From positions 1 through 7,980 of the forward strand of contig JAAZYJ010000425.1 of the NCBI GenBank assembly GCA_014239715.1: a DNA stretch of 7,980 nucleotides, in the 5' to 3' direction. This document shows positions 1 through 6,000 of the stretch, piece after piece. The translations under genes and the position numbers were made by a program. Below the pieces are notes generated by a model. The model saw only the letters and a list, made by a program, of their open reading frames with translations. It was not told the DNA's origin and did no database searches. This DNA is from Flavobacteriales bacterium (lineage in GTDB: Bacteria > Bacteroidota > Bacteroidia > Flavobacteriales > Parvicellaceae). Within the stretch, counting starts at the first letter, position 1. Each line of letters starts with the position of its first letter.

Positions 1-342
1 GTCGCATGTGCAAATCTGGATTTACTTGAATCTGAGCAAGTGCAGGAAGAGCTTATTCGTTTGGTTGATTGGCAGACCGATTTCCGAACAGAGATCTCCC
101 GGCATTCAAAGGTCATTGAGGCAAGACAACAAGGTGCAATACTGGCAATAGAGCTCAGTACTACGGAAAATTCCGGTTATTATAGTGATCTGGGCACAAA
201 AGCCTATGACTATTTTTTAGAACGGGGGATCATTATGCGTCCGTTGGGAAACGTATTGATCGTAATGCCTCCATACTGTATCAAGCAAGAGGATTTAGGG
301 TATGTTTACAAGCAAATACGATCCTTTATTGAAGAGCTATGA
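1..342 (+). CDS. bioA: Adenosylmethionine-8-amino-7-oxononanoate aminotransferase, C-terminal part (5' end outside window)
   Basis: The frame is open from base 1 and ends at TGA 340-342, leaving about 113 C-terminal residues of a protein that normally has about 420-450. BioA is a cytosolic PLP-dependent class III aminotransferase. It moves an amino group from S-adenosylmethionine to 8-amino-7-oxononanoate (KAPA), giving 7,8-diaminononanoate in biotin synthesis. Seen here: the family pattern around GAILAIEL, and near the end IIMRPLGNVLIVMPPYC, the typical BioA block of RP(L/F)Gn followed by a hydrophobic run and MPPY. The Arg at 238-240 aligns with the arginine that binds the substrate carboxylate in E. 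coli BioA. The catalytic lysine and PLP site lie upstream and cannot be checked. The GTG at 40 is internal, not a start, because homologous sequence (VACANLDLLESEQ) continues upstream. The gene ends one base from the convergent gene on the other strand. Confidence 0.93.
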   Translation, partial: VACANLDLLESEQVQEELIRLVDWQTDFRTEISRHSKVIEARQQGAILAIELSTTENSGYYSDLGTKAYDYFLERGIIMRPLGNVLIVMPPYCIKQEDLGYVYKQIRSFIEEL

Positions 343-343
343 A

Positions 344-1114
344 TTAATTGTGTATTTCGTCGTACAGCTCTTTGTAATCTTCAGAATAGTCTTTTTGGTA
401 ATCTTCGTTTTCCCCGTAGAAATACTGATGACCGAAAGCAATTATATTTTGCGCCTTGACAATATCACTTTTTTTCGCATAGGTAGCATATTGCATTAAC
501 CCAAACCTGAGGTTATACTGGGTTTGTTCACTCATTTCTTCAAACTTTAAATTCTCGCTCCCAACTTCTTCGACCCCTTTCCATGCTTGTACGAGCATCT
601 TTCGACCCTCCGACTTGTTTCCTGATAAAATCTCCAGTAATGATCTGGTCAGCACTACGCCTCTGTCGTTCGGACTGAACCCGGACATTTTCTTTACAAG
701 GCTCAAGCCTTTCTTAATCCCTCGCTCTGTGTCTTCAGCAAGGTAATTTTCTAGTTCTTCCCCGATTACAACTCTCAATTCTTCGAAATATTCAAAAGCA
801 TCCTCCTGATAAGCATGTTCCTTGTCCTTTTTACTAAACTTTATCGCATAGCTGATTGCTGACTTATAGGATTTAGGGTAAAGCTCTTGGTATTTATGGT
901 CTAACGACATTTTATAAGCAGCTTCAGAGTAATATAAATAGGGAAGAGGGTCTCTTTTCGTCTTGTCATTTTGGTTATACCTATCTGCTTTTCTAAGTAC
1001 TTTCTCGTATTCTTCACTTACGAGTAAAGAAAGTAGATCAGCGTATTCTTGAGCGACATTTTTTAGTGGTAAAAGTGCCAATAATATAAGGGCAAAGACT
1101 GTAGCTTTTTTCAT
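344..1114 (-). CDS. Secreted helix-rich hypothetical protein (256 aa)
   Basis: I do not recognise the family. The ATG at 1112-1114 opens a protein with a clear Sec signal peptide: MKK, then a hydrophobic stretch at residues 4-17. The probable signal peptidase I site is after NVA at residue 21, leaving a mature N-terminus starting with Gln. There is no lipobox cysteine, so it is more likely periplasmic or exported than a lipoprotein. The mature part is charged and looks almost wholly alpha-helical. Segments such as DPLPYLYYSEAAYKMS (56-70) and the stretch around 153-180 resemble TPR-like helical pairs, but no repeat is clean enough to name. The C-terminus (about 233-256) is rich in Tyr, Asp and Glu. 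Upstream of the ATG is AT-rich with no Shine-Dalgarno match, as is common in Bacteroidota. It is convergent with bioA (one-base gap) and divergent from the gene at 1255. Confidence 0.82.
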   Translation of the reverse strand: MKKATVFALILLALLPLKNVAQEYADLLSLLVSEEYEKVLRKADRYNQNDKTKRDPLPYLYYSEAAYKMSLDHKYQELYPKSYKSAISYAIKFSKKDKEHAYQEDAFEYFEELRVVIGEELENYLAEDTERGIKKGLSLVKKMSGFSPNDRGVVLTRSLLEILSGNKSEGRKMLVQAWKGVEEVGSENLKFEEMSEQTQYNLRFGLMQYATYAKKSDIVKAQNIIAFGHQYFYGENEDYQKDYSEDYKELYDEIHN

Positions 1115-1238
1115 TTCTAAACAATTAAATCAAGTGTACTTTGACAAAAAATATGCCTAAAGTTAAACAAAACTGAATTTATGTGGGTAGTTGTTGTTAT
1201 TACACTAGGAAACATAAGGTCGTATTCTAAGAACATTA

Positions 1239-1246
1239 TACTTTTG
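1239..1246 (+). promoter_or_regulatory. Candidate Bacteroidota -7 promoter element (TACTTTTG)
   Basis: TACTTTTG fits the Bacteroidota -7 consensus TAnnTTTG exactly. It lies 8 bases before the ATG at 1255, so transcription would begin about 3-5 bases from the start codon and give an almost leaderless mRNA. No TTG was found at the usual -33 distance, which weakens the call. Confidence 0.45.
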
Positions 1247-1254
1247 TAGCATCA

Positions 1255-1875
1255 ATGAAACGTGAGAAATACATTTCGGAAAGAATTAGCTTTTTTGACC
1301 ATGGCGACAGCACCTCTGTGGTTATTTCTTCGAAAATTGATCGCTGGAAGGAAACGGTTCTGTTTTTTTGGATTCTTTGCTGGACAGCTTGTGGCGCTTA
1401 CCTGATATACGAGTTGATAGCGGGAGATCATGATGAGAAAATGCAGATCGGCTTATTCGTGTTCGTTTCATTCTGGCTATACTTTGAATACAGGATATCA
1501 AGAGTCTTTCTTTGGAGAAAATGGGGCATGGAATATATTAAGGTAGATGAGGATGAATTTACCTACAAATGTTCTGTTGGAAGGTTTGGTAAAGCAACTC
1601 GATTTCATGTTGAAGATATGGGGCCACTTATAGCTGAAGAATTATCTAGTAAGTCTTTGACTGTAAATATTGAAGACTCATTTTGGTTTATTGGCGGAGA
1701 GAGAATACGATTCAGCTATAGAGACAAGCAACACAAATTTGGTAGGCAACTCGCCAAGGAGGAGAGTAAAGACCTGATACGATTGATCAAAAAACAGCTG
1801 GCAAAGCATCAAAAGAAAGCGGAACATGCTAAGCAAGAAAGCGAAAACCAATTGAACTCGGACGAAGTGTCTTAG
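1255..1875 (+). CDS. Two-pass membrane protein with PH-like cytosolic domain, hypothetical (206 aa)
   Basis: No family can be named with certainty. Two hydrophobic segments are visible, at about residues 34-56 (LFFWILCWTACGAYLIYELI) and 64-86 (IGLFVFVSFWLYFEY). They form a helical hairpin that would leave both ends in the cytosol. Residues about 92-182 look like a small beta-rich domain closed by a helix: alternating strands around EYIKVDEDEFTYKC, then FWFIGGERIRFSY, then FGRQLAKEES leading into DLIRLIKKQL. This layout resembles membrane-anchored bacterial PH-like (YcxB or bPH type) proteins, by pattern only. The tail (183-206) is charged and lysine/glutamate-rich. The ATG at 1255 is supported by the promoter element just upstream; the next in-frame Met is residue 63, after the first membrane segment. 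The last 47 bases overlap the convergent CoA-transferase gene. Confidence 0.8.
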   Translation: MKREKYISERISFFDHGDSTSVVISSKIDRWKETVLFFWILCWTACGAYLIYELIAGDHDEKMQIGLFVFVSFWLYFEYRISRVFLWRKWGMEYIKVDEDEFTYKCSVGRFGKATRFHVEDMGPLIAEELSSKSLTVNIEDSFWFIGGERIRFSYRDKQHKFGRQLAKEESKDLIRLIKKQLAKHQKKAEHAKQESENQLNSDEVS

Positions 1876-2896
1876 CGCCTTCAATTTCTTCTTCCAGAAC
1901 CATTTTCTTGGCGGTTGAACCTTCGAAGACTTCTTTCATAGTTTTTACTTCACCAACGGGCACTCCTGCACTCTTTAAACGAGCGCACACGTCTGCTCTG
2001 TCTTCTGATCGAAATGACCTTTCTAATATTTTATTCAGTGCAATTCTATGCAATACCCTATCGGCGTTAGTTGAATAATCAGAATGTGTAGTTAAATGAT
2101 CTAAGCTTAAAACCTTCATTAGTGATGCAAATTGCCGATCATTTCCAACGGCTAATACCAGCCATTTATCATCATTACATTTATAGGTTTCTCCATAAGG
2201 AGCAATACTTGGGTGTAGGGAGCCTGTTCTTTCAGGAATTTGTTTGTTCATCAGCCAGTTTGTTGCTTGATTTACCAATGAAGCAATCCCTGCTTCTTCA
2301 AGAGTAACTTCAATATAGCTTCCCGCACCTGTTTTTTCACGTTTTAGAAGAGCGATCAATATGGCTTCTTTCATTTGATGCGCAGCAACCATATCGATAA
2401 AAGCCACTGGAAATTTGGTTGGTGGAGAAGTGGGTTGACCGTTCATATACATGAAACCTGTTTCTGCCTGAAGCACAGCATCGAAAGCTGGTCGGCTTTT
2501 TTCCGACTCAAAACCGTAAAGCTGACATTGAATGATATCGTCCTTTATTGACTTGAAATAATCACATGTCAGACCAAGTTTAACATCATCTCCCTGTTTC
2601 ATATTGGTAATGACAACATCAGACTTTCGGATAAGTTCACTCAATCTTGTTTTATCCTCATGCTGTGTCAGATCCAAAAAGAGGTGTTCTTTGCCGTAAT
2701 TAATTGATGCGAAATAGGAAGAAACACTTTGATGATCAGATTCGGTGATCCAATTTCTTGTTACATCGCCATTTGTGGTTTTATTTTCTATTTTAATCAC
2801 GTTTGCACCTAATTCGGCGAAAAACATGCCTACCGCAGGGCCTGCAAGAACACTTGAAAGCTCAACTACATTGAGATCATGAAAAAAGTGTTTCAT
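1829..2896 (-). CDS. CaiB/BaiF family CoA-transferase (family III)
   Basis: This family moves CoA between carboxylic acids through an aspartyl-CoA thioester intermediate, or racemises 2-methylacyl-CoA. The substrate here is unknown. From the ATG at 2894-2896 (355 aa) the protein begins MKHFFHDLNVVELSSVLAGP and continues into FFAELGANVIKIE, the standard N-terminal Rossmann signature. A second block, FPVAFIDMVAAHQMKEAILI followed by ALLKREKTGAGSYIEVTLEEAG, carries the Asp (168 from this start) at the catalytic aspartate position. HPSIAPYGETY and WLVLAVGNDRQF match the middle of the family. The frame extends upstream to a TTG at 2929 and an ATG at 2908. I chose 2896 because homology starts there and AGGA lies 4 bases before it. 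It is shorter than classical members (380-430 aa), lacking their usual C-terminal tail, but fits short Bacteroidota forms I recall. The stop is TAG at 1829-1831, inside the convergent gene. No partner enzyme is adjacent. Confidence 0.9.
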   Translation of the reverse strand: MKHFFHDLNVVELSSVLAGPAVGMFFAELGANVIKIENKTTNGDVTRNWITESDHQSVSSYFASINYGKEHLFLDLTQHEDKTRLSELIRKSDVVITNMKQGDDVKLGLTCDYFKSIKDDIIQCQLYGFESEKSRPAFDAVLQAETGFMYMNGQPTSPPTKFPVAFIDMVAAHQMKEAILIALLKREKTGAGSYIEVTLEEAGIASLVNQATNWLMNKQIPERTGSLHPSIAPYGETYKCNDDKWLVLAVGNDRQFASLMKVLSLDHLTTHSDYSTNADRVLHRIALNKILERSFRSEDRADVCARLKSAGVPVGEVKTMKEVFEGSTAKKMVLEEEIEGAKTLRPSSIGFRFLA

Positions 2897-2929
2897 CTCT
2901 TCCTGCATACTCTTAACTTTGATTACCAA

Positions 2930-2992
2930 TTTAGACTACCCAATCGGGCAATAGAATAAATGTATAACCTTTTCGGCTAGATTGCGTCTAAA
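2930..2992. promoter_or_regulatory. Divergent intergenic region with a spaced inverted repeat (TTTAGAC / GTCTAAA)
   Basis: The 111 bases between the CoA-transferase start (2896, minus) and the cotransporter start (3008, plus) must hold both promoters. A perfect 7-base inverted repeat, TTTAGAC at 2930-2936 and GTCTAAA at 2986-2992, brackets the middle. Each arm has CAAT (or ATTG) a few bases inside. Two imperfect -7-like elements are present: TACATTTA on the minus strand (2957-2964) and TGATTTTG on the plus strand (2998-3005), each one mismatch from TAnnTTTG. The repeat could be a paired operator, but a 7-base repeat in this length could also occur by chance. Confidence 0.25.
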
Positions 2993-3007
2993 GAAGTTGA
3001 TTTTGTT

Positions 3008-6000
3008 ATGAGCGCAGCTATAAGGAAATTTGGAACTTTTGCGGGGGTATATACTCCCTCTGTATTGACCATTCTTGGTGTTATAATGTACCTGAGAATG
3101 GGCTACGTTGTGGGTAATGCCGGAATGTGGAGTACGATCGGTATAGTTCTGACAGCGCATGTGATATCGATTACAACCGGATTAGGCGTGGCATCCATCT
3201 CTACCGATCGGAAAATTGAAGCGGGCGGGATCTACTATATACTTTCGAGAAGTCTGGGGCTGCCTATCGGTGGCGCGATCGGGATCACCTTATTTGTTGG
3301 AACAGCATTGGCAATTTCTTTGTACCTCGTTGGTTTTTCCGAGTCTTTTATAGACGTTATCGGAGCATTTGACAGCTCTTCTTCATTGTTTGGGCTATCC
3401 ATGCTCAATTTGATCAGGGTTGTAGCGACTTGTGCATTGTTGCTTATAGCAGTGATTGCTTATATCAGTACCAACATTGCGTTAAAAGTTCAATTTTTTA
3501 TTTTGGCGGCAATTGTACTTTCTTTAGTATCGATCTTCGGAGGTGATTGGTCCAATACCGCACCTGTAGACCCTATGTTGCTTGCTGAGAAAACCGAAAG
3601 TGGTTGGTTCAATTTGTTTGCTATATTTTTCCCTGCTGTAACTGGATTTACGGCAGGTGTAGCCATGTCAGGGGACCTGAAAGATCCGAAAAAATCCATT
3701 CCCAATGGTACGATATTGTCTATTGCAACAGGGCTTATAATTTATATGGCCTTGGCAGTGTTCATTGCTTTTAGCATACCGGAAGATGTTTTGATCACGG
3801 ATGATAATGCCTTGAAGAAATATGCGTGGATACCGTTTCTGGTGGTAGCCGGAATATGGGGTGCTACACTATCTTCCGCTATAGGCAGTCTGTTAGGTGC
3901 TCCCAGAATTCTACAAGCGATGTCGATGGATAAGATCGGGCCTAGAATATTTGCTAAAGGCGTTGGTGCAGAAAATGAACCCAGAAATGCCCTGGTTCTT
4001 ACTTTTTTAATTGCTGAAGCAGGAATATTGATCGGTGAATTAAATACAATAGCAGAGATCGTTTCCATGTTTTTTCTAGCGGCTTATGGATTTATTAATC
4101 TTGCCCAATTTCTTGAAACCTGGGCAAGCTCAGATTACCTGCCTTCATTTAAGATTTCTAAGTGGTTTGGGTTAATTGGCTTCATTGCAACGGGCTATGT
4201 TATGGTCATGTTGAATGTTGCGGCTATGGTTGCCGCCTTGATTGTAATTGGGGGGATATTTGTTTTTCTTACACGAAAACAGCTGACGCTGGGTTCCGGA
4301 GATGTATGGCAGTCTGTTTGGTCATCGGTGGTAAAAGCCGGTCTGAAACGAATGGATCAAAAGGAAATGCATAAGAGAAGCTGGGAACCGAATATCCTTC
4401 TTTTTTCTGGCGAAACAGATGACCGCCCACATTTGATCGAGTTCTCCAAGGTGCTTGCCGGAAGATTGGGTATGATATCAAATTTTGATTTGATCGAAAC
4501 TCCTGACTCAAAGGTGTTGTTTCCAAAACACCTGCAATCTGTTAGAGACAACGAAGTTATTGAGCAGGGAATATTCGCTCGGCGTCAGGAGTGCAGTAAT
4601 ATCTTCAAAGGTGTCGAGATGATCGCTTCTACGTATGGATTTTCCGGCATTGACCCAAACACGGTATTGATGGGGTGGGGACGAAATACGACTGATCCCG
4701 TTTTGTTCTCTGAAATGACTACCAGACTTTCTGAATTGGATTACAATGTACTGTACCTTGATTATGACCAAAAGAGAGGTTTTGGAAATTACGCTAAGAT
4801 TGATCTTTGGTGGAGCAGCTTCTCAAAGGAATGTGAATTTATGCTGAGTCTGGTTAAGCTTGTTCAGACTTCTAACAATTGGAGGAATGCGCAGTTTAGG
4901 GTGTTAATGATCAACAATCAGAATGAGCAGCGCTTGGCTGTTGAAGAACAAATTGAAGACCTATTGGCTGAGCTTAGAATTACAGCTTCCATAAAAGTCA
5001 TCAACAATACAGTAGAGAACAAACCCCATTACGAAATTGTAAAGGCACATTCATTCGACGCTGATCTTGTATTCTTGCCCATACCCGAAATGGAGAAGGG
5101 AAAAGAAAATGAGTTTGTAAGATCGACCGATGATCTGGTTGGCGTCATTGGATCAACCCTTTTAGTAAGAGCTTCATCTCATTTCGATGAGCTGTTGATA
5201 GACCTTAAAAAAATTGACGCTTTTAATCAGGAGAGCGAACATGAAATGTCCTTCAGCTGGACGCGTAATATTGAAATAGGAAGTTCCGCAATGCCTTCTG
5301 TACAGAGAGAAATTGATCTTATCGTTAATGGCTTCAGCGAGATCAACACAAAGTACTCCATTAACGGCTATAAGGGAATCCAATCGGTATACACCGGCAA
5401 AATGAGTTATTTGATGGATCAGATTAAGTTTGGAACCATTGGTCATAAGGGGGTGAGGTCGCAAATCAAAAAGGATATTGCACAGCTTTTTAAAGAAACC
5501 ATTGATGACCTGGCTCGCGAACAGCTGGTTCCTGCTGCCAGAATTATTTCAGAAAGTCTGGAAAAGCTGATAATAGACCACAAGTCAATATTGGATAAGC
5601 TCGAATTACGTATAGTCAGAGACTTAGATCAATCAGAGCTCATACCCGTCATAGATGAAGATCCTCGAATAACAAGGGCTAAGAAGGCAAAGAGAAGGCT
5701 TTCCTCAATTGGTATAAAACCAAGGGTTAAGATCAGGTTTAAAGAACTTTGTATTAACAGATACGAGTATTGGTTAATTCCAAGCTTGAAAATTAAGGTC
5801 AATCATTATGCTGCAGCGGGCTGCAGAGTCATAGATGAGCTCAAAGTACTTTATCAGGATTTCAATATAGAAATTGATAAGCTCCCTGATCCGGTAACTG
5901 AAAAGGATATGCAAAGGTTATTGCTGGAGTTTGACGATCGTATGCAGTCGTTTATTGAAGGTCTGGGTGAATATCCTAAGATGCTGGCGATGAGCATGAA

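Noticed and set aside
302..499. Plus-strand open frame rich in hydrophobic residues after bioA, as a small membrane protein
   Set aside because: It is the antisense shadow of the secreted-protein gene and overlaps bioA in another frame. The hydrophobicity follows from reading the opposite strand of charged codons.
1145..1153. Minus-strand TATTTTTTG upstream of the secreted-protein gene as a -7 promoter element
   Set aside because: It has one base too many between TA and TTTG, and no TTG at a proper -33 distance was found, so it does not meet the consensus.
2897..2929. Longer CoA-transferase start at TTG 2929 or ATG 2908
   Set aside because: Family homology begins only at KHFFHDLNVVELS. The extra residues resemble nothing in the family, and AGGA is correctly spaced only for the ATG at 2896.
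2939..2948. CCCAATCGGG as a terminator or regulatory hairpin
   Set aside because: The stem is only three base pairs with mismatched flanks and no following T run.
3490..4068. Minus-strand open frames inside the cotransporter (3490-3705, 3742-4068) as genes
   Set aside because: They lie wholly inside a plus-strand frame with strong SLC12 homology. Their translations look like composition shadows with no domain or start signal.
3008..4280. Calling the membrane part a generic amino-acid permease
   Set aside because: It shares the APC fold, but the ATLSSAIGSLLGAPR and FFPAVTG blocks and the WEPNILLFSG / PNTVLMGW C-terminal domain are specific to the SLC12 cation-chloride cotransporters.
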